From positions 1-14,129 of the forward strand of contig UQJU01000034.1 in NCBI GenBank assembly GCA_900541355.1: 14,129 nt of DNA, in the 5' to 3' direction. A program made the position numbers and the translations under genes. Below are positions 1-7,484 of the stretch, piece after piece. The first letter of the stretch is position 1. Each line of letters starts with the position of its first letter. Source of the stretch: Candidatus Avelusimicrobium fimicolum (GTDB lineage: Bacteria; Elusimicrobiota; Elusimicrobia; Elusimicrobiales; Elusimicrobiaceae). The notes beneath the pieces are model-generated. The model had not been told where the DNA came from, ran no database searches, and saw only the letters and a list, made by a program, of their open reading frames with translations.

Positions 1-1961
1 TTGCCCGAAGCGTCCGCCACTTTGATTTCCACGCGGTGATTGGGAAGAACCTTTAAGCCGCGCGGCAAGGTTTCAAAAGCATTTAAAGCGAGTTGCACCT
101 TTTCGCCGGGGCGGTAAATGGCGCGGTCCGTTTGCAGGAAAAGCCGCACCGGTTCGTTATTATAAAAATGAAAATAGAGCGCAGGGGCAAAGGCGCGGCT
201 GCCGTCTTTTTCTGCCAAAGGGCTGATAAAATAGTTGTTATTGGTGTTTCTGGCGGTGCTGACCGTAATGGGGCGTACAAACGCGGCGGAGCCGTCGGCC
301 TGGGTAACGGCTTTTTGGCGGGTCCCTTTCCAGGTGGTGATAATGTCCAAATTAGCGTTTCCTTCCGTTTCGCCTGTTTTTAAATTAGCGGTGTACACGC
401 GGAATACATGGGGGCGGAACGTTTGCGTCTTGCCGGACAGAGTGGCTACATACTTATCCGGATTGTCCTCAATGGCTCCGGTAACGAACAAGGCCAAATC
501 GGTAGCATTTAAAACGGCGCCTTGCACGGGTGCGGAAGCATCATCAAAAGAGGCGTCATAACTGGCCAGCACAAAGTAGAAACCGTTTTCAAGCGGGGGG
601 AGCGCAACAGTGGCCTTTTGCTCAAAATAAGGGCGTTCGTACATTACTTGTGTGGAGGCGGCTTTGTAAGGCGCGCGGAAAAGCACTTCCTTTATGTTTT
701 TGCCGGATAAACGCGTGAGAAAATCCCACGAATTCACTGTCCGGCCCACCTGCCCTGCGCGATAGAATTTTAACAGTTCCTCATACGAGGTTTTGTATAT
801 ACGGACAAATACTTCTTGTGCGTTCCGGGCGGTGAAAGATAGTTCTGTCTTTTGCGGATTAATGGCCTTGGGCAAGGCATTAAAGGATAGTTCCTTTTTT
901 AAAATTTGCTTTTCCAGTTGGGCGCATTGTTTGGCATAGTAGCCATTGTTTAAGCCTTTGCCAAAGCGGGCAATTTTAAGGGCTTCTTCGCGGTCGCCGT
1001 TGTGGTTCCATAATAATTCGGCGGCCTTGTAAGCCGCATAAGAGCGGCCATAGTCGGTATTGTCGGCAGACACATAGCCTTTAATTTTATTCCAAAAGCC
1101 CAAGGTTTGGGGGGTAAGACCGCTGATGACGTTTAACTGGCTGACGGCGGCGTTAAGGGCTTTTTCTTTGTTGTTAAGTTCAAAAAAGCGTTCTTGCGTA
1201 AAGGGCAATAAAATAAAATCGGTTTGCCAAAAGATTTTTGCATTTTGGCGGCCTTTTCCGTCTAGCAAATAGGTGGTTTTTAGGAGGTAAGCCAATTTTT
1301 CGGCCTGTTCCTTCTGTTGGGGCACAACCTCGGCATATCCGTCTAAATATTCGGCATTTTCCAAACGGGCGGGGACAACGGTCTTTTGTGCAGTTAATCT
1401 GTTGCGCCACTCAAACACCACATAGTCAAATAGTGTGGGAATACGCTGGGTATCGGTTTCCTTGATGTTTAAAATAAGGGTTTCGCGTTCAACCGGGAAA
1501 TTGATAAGCGCGGCGCGCATAGCCCAAAGCGTTTCGTAATCTTGGGTGATGCGGGATTCCCACTCGGCTTGGGTCCAGGTTTCGGGATCGTTTTGCGCGT
1601 CATTAGAGTCTATTTGCCGTTCGTTTAACAGCCGGCGGTAAACCGAGGCGGCTTGATCTGAAATTTGGATACGGTAGAGCAAAAAGCGCACTTTCCACAA
1701 ATCGTTTTCAGGCAGGGGATAATTCCAAATGGTTTTAGCGGCATTTAAATATTCTCCAAGGCCGTATTGGCAGGCGGCATAGCGCAGTTGGGCGTGCAGA
1801 CGCTCCTCTCCGGTGGCCGATTGCATTAATTGTTTGTACTGTGTGAGCGCGGACGAATAATCGCCTTTTGCAAAAGATTCCTCCGCCTTGGGCAGACTTT
1901 GCGCCCCAAGTGCCAACGGCAACAGCAAAATGCCTAAAATAAGATAAAGTGTTTTTTTCAT
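1..1961 (-). CDS. Alpha-2-macroglobulin family protein, N-terminal part (3' end beyond window)
   Basis: An uninterrupted frame of 653 codons runs from ATG at 1961 off the left edge. The start has a good ribosome site (AAGGGGAATTGT before ATG). Residues 1-20 form a Sec signal peptide ending LALGA, with no lipobox cysteine, so the product should be periplasmic or secreted rather than a lipoprotein. Residues 24-75 look like a helical TPR-type repeat (AEESFAKGDYSSALTQYKQL). From about residue 350 the protein becomes beta-rich (VFVRIYKTSYEELLKFY), as in the MG1 domain of bacterial macroglobulins. Near residues 608-625 is the hallmark MG2 segment FLQTDRAIYRPGEKVQL. Family members are usually 1,500-2,000 residues and trap or inhibit proteases in the periplasm. 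The bait region and any thioester motif (CxEQ) would lie in the missing part, so activity cannot be judged. The gene is separated from argS by 98 bp containing a terminator-like hairpin, so it is probably expressed separately. Confidence 0.88.
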   Translation of the reverse strand, partial: MKKTLYLILGILLLPLALGAQSLPKAEESFAKGDYSSALTQYKQLMQSATGEERLHAQLRYAACQYGLGEYLNAAKTIWNYPLPENDLWKVRFLLYRIQISDQAASVYRRLLNERQIDSNDAQNDPETWTQAEWESRITQDYETLWAMRAALINFPVERETLILNIKETDTQRIPTLFDYVVFEWRNRLTAQKTVVPARLENAEYLDGYAEVVPQQKEQAEKLAYLLKTTYLLDGKGRQNAKIFWQTDFILLPFTQERFFELNNKEKALNAAVSQLNVISGLTPQTLGFWNKIKGYVSADNTDYGRSYAAYKAAELLWNHNGDREEALKIARFGKGLNNGYYAKQCAQLEKQILKKELSFNALPKAINPQKTELSFTARNAQEVFVRIYKTSYEELLKFYRAGQVGRTVNSWDFLTRLSGKNIKEVLFRAPYKAASTQVMYERPYFEQKATVALPPLENGFYFVLASYDASFDDASAPVQGAVLNATDLALFVTGAIEDNPDKYVATLSGKTQTFRPHVFRVYTANLKTGETEGNANLDIITTWKGTRQKAVTQADGSAAFVRPITVSTARNTNNNYFISPLAEKDGSRAFAPALYFHFYNNEPVRLFLQTDRAIYRPGEKVQLALNAFETLPRGLKVLPNHRVEIKVADASG

Positions 1962-1995
1962 ACAATTCCCCTTTATATAAAAATTACCGGAGATG

Positions 1996-2033
1996 AAAAA
2001 TCTCCGTCCGCCCGAAGGAGGATAGAGATTTTT
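1996..2033 (-). terminator. Hairpin terminator after argS, with an alternative overlapping hairpin
   Basis: The outer arms AAAAATCTC (1996-2004) and GAGATTTTT (2025-2033) are perfect 9-nt inverted repeats. Inside is a GC stem closed by a UUCG-type loop on the minus strand (CCTCC-TTCG-GGCGG, one mismatch). The A/T end of the stem supplies a U-tract in either direction. It lies 26 bp after the argS stop. A second 7-bp hairpin (CGGAGAT-GAAAA-ATCTCCG, 1988-2006) shares one arm with it, so the two cannot form together. Confidence 0.6.
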
Positions 2034-2059
2034 CTGTCTATATTTTAATTTGTCCGGGC

Positions 2060-3652
2060 TTACATTTGTTCCGGCGCGCTTACGCCGATAAATTCCAGCC
2101 CTTTTTTAATCCGCTCCGCTACCCGTTGGCAAATAAATAAACGGGATTTAGTTTGTTCCAAGTTGTTCTCATCCAGCACGCGGCAGGTATCATAGAACGC
2201 GTGGAACAGGCCCGCCAATTCAACCAAATAAGTGGTTAAGTGGTGGGGGCTTAAATCTGCAATGCAGTTGCGCAGGACGTGTTTGAGCCAAATCAGTTTT
2301 AACAAAAGAGCCCTTTCCTGCGGGGCAAGCGGAGTGGTAATGCCGTTGTAATCGGTAATGCCCGCTTCCGCCGCGGCTTTGAAGATGGAGTGAATACGCG
2401 CGTGTACATACTGCACATAGAAAACCGGATTTTCGTTGGTGCGCTTTTTGGCCAGGTCCATATCAAACATCATATGGGCATTGGGCGTGCGGCTGGCAAA
2501 GAAGAATCGGCAGACATCTGTGCCTACTTCGTCCATTAATTCGCGCAAGGTAATAAAGCGGCCTGCACGCTTGGACATTTTTACCTGTTCGCCGTTTTCA
2601 ATTAAATGCACCAGTTGGTGGATAATCGGTACAAAAGTTTTTTCTTCGTGGCCCAACGCGTGCACAGCGGCCTTCATACGCGGTACATAGCCGTGGTGGT
2701 CGGCCCCCAAAATATCAATTAGGGTATCGTATCCGCGGTCGTACTTGTTTTTGTGATAGGAAATATCAGCCAAAAAATACGTCGGGCGGCCGTCGTGGCG
2801 CACAAGCACGCGGTCCTTATCGTCCTGTGCTTCGGCATCCTTGGTAGAGCCGAACCAAACCGCCCCGTCCTTTTCGTAAGTATAGCCTTTGGCCGTTAAG
2901 GCTTCCAGGGCTTTCTTAGGGGCTTGGTCTTTGTGCAGGTCTGATTCGCGGAACCAACGCGTAAAATCAACGTGAAAATCTTTCATATCCTGCTGTTGGG
3001 TTTTGATTAACTCCTCCATTGCCCAACGGCCGTATTGGTCTTCGGGCAAATCAGCCGGGATACGTTTGGCTAAATCAATTAAATAAGTGCCGTGATAGCC
3101 GTTTTCCGGAGGTTCTTTTCCCTCTTTGCGGGCTTTGACGGACACCGCTAACAGTTCGGCCTGGTTGCCCGCATCATTGACGTAATATTCGCTGTCGCAG
3201 GAATAGCCCAATGCGCGGTGGATTTTAACCAAACTGTCGCCCAAACTGGCTCCGCGTCCGCTGGCTACATGCAAGGGTCCGGTAGGGTTGGCGGAAACAA
3301 ATTCAATTAAAATATTATGTTTGGAGGTTTCGGCACTGCGGTCTTTAATACGGCGGTCGGAAGCGCAGGTAATAACAAAGTTGTCTTCCAATTTTAAATT
3401 AATAAACCCGGGCGGAACGGCTTGCGCATCGGCAATGCCGGTCAGTTCGCGCAAGACCTTGCAGGCCTCTTTGGCGATTTCCAGCGGGTTCTTGTGTAAC
3501 TTTTTGGCGGCAGCCATTGCCCACACGAGCGAAATGTCCGCCCCGGTATGGGCGGGCGCGGGGGCAAATTCCACTTCGGGCAATTCACAGCCCTTAAAGT
3601 AGTCCGCGTTGGCGAGTTTTAAAGAGATGTCTTGTTTTAGTTTTTCTAGCAT
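2060..3652 (-). CDS. argS: Arginyl-tRNA synthetase
   Basis: This cytoplasmic class I aminoacyl-tRNA synthetase charges tRNA-Arg with arginine using ATP. It has 530 residues, slightly short for ArgRS (about 550-590) but complete. The N-terminal ArgRS tRNA-recognition (Add1-type) domain covers roughly residues 1-95. The catalytic Rossmann domain begins near residue 113 with SANPTGPLHVASGRG; its HIGH-equivalent is HVAS (128-131) in place of the common HVGH. The KMSKS loop is present as KMSKR at 358-362. An all-helical DALR anticodon-binding domain fills about 400-530 and ends in the typical FIGVSAPEQM. The ATG at 3652 lies 6 nt after the rsfS stop and has no recognisable Shine-Dalgarno sequence (CCTCTT precedes it), which suggests translational coupling to rsfS. 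It is the last gene of the operon that starts at 8507. Confidence 0.97.
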   Translation of the reverse strand: MLEKLKQDISLKLANADYFKGCELPEVEFAPAPAHTGADISLVWAMAAAKKLHKNPLEIAKEACKVLRELTGIADAQAVPPGFINLKLEDNFVITCASDRRIKDRSAETSKHNILIEFVSANPTGPLHVASGRGASLGDSLVKIHRALGYSCDSEYYVNDAGNQAELLAVSVKARKEGKEPPENGYHGTYLIDLAKRIPADLPEDQYGRWAMEELIKTQQQDMKDFHVDFTRWFRESDLHKDQAPKKALEALTAKGYTYEKDGAVWFGSTKDAEAQDDKDRVLVRHDGRPTYFLADISYHKNKYDRGYDTLIDILGADHHGYVPRMKAAVHALGHEEKTFVPIIHQLVHLIENGEQVKMSKRAGRFITLRELMDEVGTDVCRFFFASRTPNAHMMFDMDLAKKRTNENPVFYVQYVHARIHSIFKAAAEAGITDYNGITTPLAPQERALLLKLIWLKHVLRNCIADLSPHHLTTYLVELAGLFHAFYDTCRVLDENNLEQTKSRLFICQRVAERIKKGLEFIGVSAPEQM

Positions 3653-3658
3653 AAGAGG

Positions 3659-4177
3659 TTATTTCTTTTTAGCGGTTTTTTTAGCAGCCGTCTTTTTTAC
3701 GGCAGTTTTTTTAGCGGCGGTTTTCTTGGTAGCCGTTTTTTTTACCACGGTCTTTTTAACGGTTGTTTTTTTAGCAGTTGTCTTTTTGGCCGGAGTCTTT
3801 TTGGCTGCGGGTTTTTTTACTGCTTTTTTAACAGGTTTTTTATAGTCAATTTCTTTACCGAAACTGAAAATCTTATCAAGCGCGTAAAAATCGCGCGCTT
3901 CCGGCGTCATAATATGGGCCAAAAAACCGCCATAGTCGCTCACACGCCACATATGGCTTTCTCCGCCGTCGCGGTTGGCTTTGTAATAGCCCAATTCTTT
4001 TAATTTTTTGCTGATTTCTTCTTCCACCGCGTCCAAATGCGGTTTAGAGGTGGCAGATACGATTAGGATATAATCGCACAGCGAAGAAAGTCCGCACAAA
4101 TCTATTACTTTAATATTCTCGGCCTTTTTGTCATCGGCAAGTCTTGCCGCCAGGCATACGAGTTCTTTGGTATTCAT
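3659..4177 (-). CDS. rsfS: Ribosomal silencing factor RsfS with histone-H1-like Lys/Ala tail
   Basis: RsfS (DUF143/Iojap) binds ribosomal protein uL14 on the large subunit and blocks subunit joining during starvation. I place the start at ATG 4177 (172 residues) because AGAGGTGG lies 3 nt upstream; the longer frame needs a TTG at 4192. Residues 1 to about 105 match the family: LSSLCDYILIVSATS, the AVEEEISKKLKELG helix, then WRVSDYGGFLAHIMTPEARD and FYALDKIFSF. RsfS proteins are usually 105-120 residues. Here about 60 more follow (from about residue 112), made almost only of K, A, T, V and P in repeats such as KKTAAKKT, like histone H1 tails. The added charge could strengthen rRNA binding, but that is inference. 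The position between the NadD/LytR_C genes and argS fits the common nadD-rsfS neighbourhood. Confidence 0.93.
   Translation of the reverse strand: MNTKELVCLAARLADDKKAENIKVIDLCGLSSLCDYILIVSATSKPHLDAVEEEISKKLKELGYYKANRDGGESHMWRVSDYGGFLAHIMTPEARDFYALDKIFSFGKEIDYKKPVKKAVKKPAAKKTPAKKTTAKKTTVKKTVVKKTATKKTAAKKTAVKKTAAKKTAKKK
3662..3843 (-). repeat. Degenerate tandem repeat encoding the KKTA/KKTV tail of RsfS
   Basis: About 180 bp of near-repeats of a 12-15 nt unit read on the minus strand as AAA AAG ACN GCN. It contains A-runs of up to 8 nt (3736-3743 on the complement). Such a tract is prone to slippage and unequal recombination, so tail length may vary between strains. The frame is intact here through to its TAA. 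Confidence 0.75.
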
Positions 4178-4228
4178 AAACCACCTCTGCAAATAACGTT
4201 ATAACTGCAATAAAATTAGTCTAGCATT
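4178..4228. other. Intergenic gap before rsfS with small palindrome
   Basis: This 51-bp gap is the largest inside the operon. It holds a 10-bp perfect palindrome ATAACGTTAT (4193-4202), flanked on the minus strand by two copies of TTGCAG, and then the rsfS Shine-Dalgarno (4181-4188). It could be a regulator or promoter site, but no convincing -35/-10 pair was found. Confidence 0.3.
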
Positions 4229-5101
4229 TTAGAGCGGCATTTCAAAGTCTTTACCCAAGATAATGCGTGTGTCGCATATCACATTGGGGGAAGAGTCTGT
4301 CTTAATTTCGCCGTTTATGCCGATAGCGCGGCTCAACTGTTTTACCTGTACCAGCCGTCCGCTGTAATCCACGATAGAGGAGGTAGCCTGTAACGTGGGA
4401 TAATTATCATATTGCAAGACGTCCACGCGCAAAAGACCTTTGGCATTTTGATCGCGCAAAAATTGCGTTAATTTTAAAGCCAATCCCCGTTGGCCGGACG
4501 CATTTAAAATTTCCACCACTATCGGGCGGTTCTTTTGTGTCAGGGGGGCCATATCTGCCACCAGAGGCATCTCCGGCATCTGCTGGCGGGCCTTTTTGGC
4601 GCGCTTAGAGGAAGGGGGAAGTTTTAGGGCAAAGTCGGCGGCTTCCAATTGTGTCAGTTCCAGGGATATAAGCGCAAACTCCGCCGGAGTTAAGTCGGTG
4701 CGTTTATCGTGCCAGGCTGTGATATAGGCCCATACCGCTTGTCCGATAATAAGCGGATTGTAGCGCCAGTTATTTAAGGCTTCTTTAAAGGTGTTCCACG
4801 CTTCTTCCCGCCCGGTAATTTCGGGTGTGAAAAATTTGGCGCGGTTTAAAGGTTTACAGTTGTGCGGCGGACAGGTTTCGGCCCGTACGGAAATAGCCGC
4901 CTTACGCGTGGCCGGATTATAGGCAATATCCATAGCCGGGGAAGTCAATACCGATAAATGTACGGAGTCCTTTTCCCGGTTCGTCAGAATTTGTACGGTG
5001 CGCGAGGTAAGTTGCGCCCAAATGGCCCAAGCAAAAAGCGCGGTGGCCAAGAGCATCAGGCACCGCTCGGTTATTTTTCTTGCTTTATTAAGTGGTTCCA
5101 T
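4229..5101 (-). CDS. Membrane-anchored LytR_C-domain protein
   Basis: The protein has 290 residues from ATG 5101, or 299 from ATG 5128. I prefer 5101 because the overlap with the upstream gene is shorter and a weak GGGA lies upstream. One N-terminal transmembrane helix (residues 14-31, CLMLLATALFAWAIWAQL) predicts an inner-membrane protein with a periplasmic body. The middle (35-180) is not recognised. Residues about 192-285 fit the LytR_C domain: PIVVEILNASGQRGLALKL, a variable loop containing SSIVDYSG, and the terminal CDTRIILGKDF strand. LytR_C is a small alpha/beta domain found in LytR-CpsA-Psr wall proteins and in stand-alone anchors; its ligand is not established. The catalytic LCP domain is absent, so this is not a wall-polymer ligase. 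It overlaps the 3' end of nadD-yqeK by 31 nt and precedes rsfS, a place held by LytR-type genes in other phyla. Confidence 0.82.
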   Translation of the reverse strand: MEPLNKARKITERCLMLLATALFAWAIWAQLTSRTVQILTNREKDSVHLSVLTSPAMDIAYNPATRKAAISVRAETCPPHNCKPLNRAKFFTPEITGREEAWNTFKEALNNWRYNPLIIGQAVWAYITAWHDKRTDLTPAEFALISLELTQLEAADFALKLPPSSKRAKKARQQMPEMPLVADMAPLTQKNRPIVVEILNASGQRGLALKLTQFLRDQNAKGLLRVDVLQYDNYPTLQATSSIVDYSGRLVQVKQLSRAIGINGEIKTDSSPNVICDTRIILGKDFEMPL

Positions 5102-6201
5102 AAGTGTGTTCCCAACGGGCAAAGCCATTTTTGCGTATCTATGGTAAACAGGAGTTTGCGGTTAGCCGCATAGAGCAGGGCTTTGTTTAAGTCTTGCAAC
5201 GCCAAATTGCGTATGACGAAGGCATCTTTGTACTTGCGGTCTTTGGAAGAAATATCTGCCACAAACAGAATTTTAGAAAGCGTACTCATATGCAAACTGC
5301 CCAAAGTATGCTCGGCAATAGCGCGGATAACGTCTTTATTGGTTACGCCAAACTCGTGCTGTGCAATCCACGCCGAAACGTAACTGTGCAGCAAACTTGG
5401 CTCCATACGGCAAATATCTTCAAAAAACGGGACTTTAATTTTATGTTCTTTGCAAAAAGCAATCAGTTCCGGCCCGGAAAAACCTTTGCCCGCGTCGTGC
5501 ATAATGCCTGCTTTTACGGCAAGTTCTACATTTACGTCGTAAATATCGCTGAAAGCGGCAGCCATTTCCGCCACGTTTTTGGAGTGCAAATAACGGTTGG
5601 GCTTTAAATGGGCCTTTAACCAGGTGTGCACGTCCAAGCCATAGAGGTTATTTTCGCGGATAATCGGGGCAATAATTTCCGGAACGGTGTCCGGCACGTC
5701 CCCGCAGGCTAAAATGTGCGCGCGGACACGGCTGGACGAAAGTTTCGGGAAAAATCCCGGCAAAAATAAATGGTTAAATTGGGCCGGATTTTCGTTATAT
5801 CCTTTGCGTTTTCCCGCTACGACTACGGCATTATCAAAAATATAACCGGGGTTCTTCCAGTTATGCAAATCATTTAAGCAGTCTGTGCCGACCAATAAAT
5901 AAATTTCCGGGTTATCGTAACGCTTTTTAAGATATTGGACCAACTGGTAGGTGTATGTTTTGCCGCCCTGTTTTAATTCGTAATCGTCAAAAACAATGTT
6001 TTTTCCAAACCCCGCAAATGCCAGTTTAAGCATTTTCATCCGCAGGCGGAACGGGGTGGGAGATTTTGCTTTAAACGGAGAGTGATAGGCCGGAACAATG
6101 TGTGCGACATCCGGCGCGATGACTTTCATCGCGCGGCGAAACAAAGAAACGTGCCCTTTGTGTACGGGGTCAAAACTGCCGCCAAAAACGAGAACTTTCA
6201 T
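5071..6201 (-). CDS. nadD: Fused nicotinate-nucleotide adenylyltransferase (NadD) and YqeK-type HD hydrolase
   Basis: Two enzymes are joined in one 376-residue chain. Residues 1-188 are NadD, which makes nicotinate adenine dinucleotide from NaMN and ATP for NAD synthesis. Seen are GGSFDPVHKGH (7-17, both nucleotidyltransferase histidines), LLVGTDCLNDLHNW (102-115) and SSSRVR (155-160), the counterpart of ISSTxIR. Residues 200-360 are a YqeK-type HD domain with a complete metal set: H206, H235-D236 (HDAGK), H272, H298 (EHTLG) and D316 (LFVADIS). YqeK proteins hydrolyse diadenosine tetraphosphate symmetrically. Separate adjacent nadD and yqeK genes are common, and fusions are known in some lineages. 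A good ribosome site (TGAGGTGTT then ATG) lies in the 9-nt gap after the oxidoreductase gene. The frame continues through the domain boundary without a stop or internal start signal, so the fusion looks genuine. Confidence 0.94.
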   Translation of the reverse strand: MKVLVFGGSFDPVHKGHVSLFRRAMKVIAPDVAHIVPAYHSPFKAKSPTPFRLRMKMLKLAFAGFGKNIVFDDYELKQGGKTYTYQLVQYLKKRYDNPEIYLLVGTDCLNDLHNWKNPGYIFDNAVVVAGKRKGYNENPAQFNHLFLPGFFPKLSSSRVRAHILACGDVPDTVPEIIAPIIRENNLYGLDVHTWLKAHLKPNRYLHSKNVAEMAAAFSDIYDVNVELAVKAGIMHDAGKGFSGPELIAFCKEHKIKVPFFEDICRMEPSLLHSYVSAWIAQHEFGVTNKDVIRAIAEHTLGSLHMSTLSKILFVADISSKDRKYKDAFVIRNLALQDLNKALLYAANRKLLFTIDTQKWLCPLGTHLWNHLIKQEK

Positions 6202-6210
6202 AACACCTCA

Positions 6211-7482
6211 TTATACAAGTTTTTTGGCTAAATCCAAGCCCTCTAATAGAGATTTTTCCATAAAGGAATATTCCCATTTGCCATACCGTCCCGCACACAA
6301 ACACCCGCACCCTGCCAACGCCTTTAAGGCTTGGCTAACGGCGCTTGCGCGGTGCTTATCGTAAACTGCGTAGGCATAAGGCAAGGACTGCCAGAAGGAA
6401 AATAAAACGTCGTCGCTTTCTTCTATTATACCTTTTTGGACCAAAGCCTTCCAAATGCGCTTTTCACTCTGCTGTGTACACGGATAGTTTCCGGGCAGTT
6501 CCACATAAAATGTGCTGATGCCTTGCGGGGCATTATCCGGGGAAAAACCGCTTTGCAGGCCGACTCGGTAAAAGGGGTCTTCTTTATCGGGGAAGTAAAT
6601 CCAACTAAACGGTTTTACCGCACGCTTGACGGCAAAATTATAAACTCTAACTTGTGTGTGGACAAGTTTATTTGCCAGCGCGGAAAATTCCGCTTCCCCG
6701 GTTAGGCGCAAAAATTCAGGCAAAGGCAAAGTATTTACCAAATACTCAAACGAAACGGATTGGTTGCCGCATTGGGCTGTTTTATGGGCTAAATCTATGC
6801 GCGTAACAGGTGTATTTAACGATAAATGGGTGATAGGGCGCGCCAAGGCTTCTGCCAAAGCCCCGCAACCGCCGCTGGCGGGATAATAAAAATATGCGTT
6901 GTAGCCATAGTTTTTTTTCGGCGGGGTAACGGTGCTTTTTAGTGCTTCCTCCACGGTGGGAACGGGAACAAACGGCCCGCACCAGTCGCAGGTCATTTCC
7001 TTTGGGTCGCGTCCCCACAGTTTTGTATTATAGGGGCGCATAAAAATTTGGTATATGCCCGCTCCGAACGATTGCAAGCACCACTCTTTAAAGTTTTGGG
7101 GAGCGGGGGTGGTTTGTCGGGCACAAGCCAACAATCCGTTGAGGCAGCGTTTGCGCTCTTTTTCGGGCAAGGCAAATAAATTAGCCTGAAACGGAAACGG
7201 CACGCGGGCGGACCCGGTGTAAATCCAGGCGCGCCGTTTTACGCGGCGCAGATTTTGGCCCAAAAGACCCTTTACCAATTTTTTCCCTGCCGGGGTGTGC
7301 AAATGTAGTAGGTGTCCGCTAAAATCAAAGGTACAGCCGTTTAGCACTTGGCTTTTGCAAAGTCCGCCGGGGGCCTTTTCTTTTTCTACCAAAAGATAGT
7401 CCGTGTGGCCTTGTTTTTCCAAGTGGTAAGCGGTGGAAAGCCCGGTTAGACCGGCGCCTAGAATTAATGTTTTAACGTGCAT
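6211..7482 (-). CDS. FAD-dependent oxidoreductase, UDP-galactopyranose mutase / protoporphyrinogen oxidase-like
   Basis: The start is ATG 7482 (423 residues), two nt after the stop of the upstream glycosyltransferase; a longer frame to 7656 adds a non-homologous N-terminus inside that gene. Residues 5-20 form the dinucleotide-binding fold (LILGAGLTGLSTAYHL, GxGxxG at 9-14), followed by LLVEKEKAPGGLC, which supplies the ribose-binding acid and the GG motif. Other family marks are FDFSGHLLHLH, RVPFPFQANLFALP, YNTKLWGRDPKEMTCDW and SGGCGALAEAL. The C-terminal FAD contact is GRYGKWEYSFM. The PFPFQ and KLW features recall UDP-galactopyranose mutases and the related oxidoreductases often found in O-antigen and capsule loci. 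Placement directly after a WecA-like gene supports a role in surface glycan synthesis rather than heme synthesis. The substrate cannot be assigned from sequence alone. Confidence 0.85.
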   Translation of the reverse strand: MHVKTLILGAGLTGLSTAYHLEKQGHTDYLLVEKEKAPGGLCKSQVLNGCTFDFSGHLLHLHTPAGKKLVKGLLGQNLRRVKRRAWIYTGSARVPFPFQANLFALPEKERKRCLNGLLACARQTTPAPQNFKEWCLQSFGAGIYQIFMRPYNTKLWGRDPKEMTCDWCGPFVPVPTVEEALKSTVTPPKKNYGYNAYFYYPASGGCGALAEALARPITHLSLNTPVTRIDLAHKTAQCGNQSVSFEYLVNTLPLPEFLRLTGEAEFSALANKLVHTQVRVYNFAVKRAVKPFSWIYFPDKEDPFYRVGLQSGFSPDNAPQGISTFYVELPGNYPCTQQSEKRIWKALVQKGIIEESDDVLFSFWQSLPYAYAVYDKHRASAVSQALKALAGCGCLCAGRYGKWEYSFMEKSLLEGLDLAKKLV

Positions 7483-7484
7483 AA

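Noticed and set aside
3609..3845. Plus-strand frame encoding a repetitive hydrophobic protein (AVFLAAVFF-type)
   Set aside because: It is the antisense reading of the lysine-rich rsfS tail; AAA/AAG codons read backwards give Phe/Leu-rich repeats. It has no independent ribosome site or family match.
4193..4202. Strong internal promoter or operator before rsfS
   Set aside because: The 10-bp palindrome is short and AT-rich, and no -35/-10 pair with acceptable spacing was found. It is kept only as a low-confidence site.
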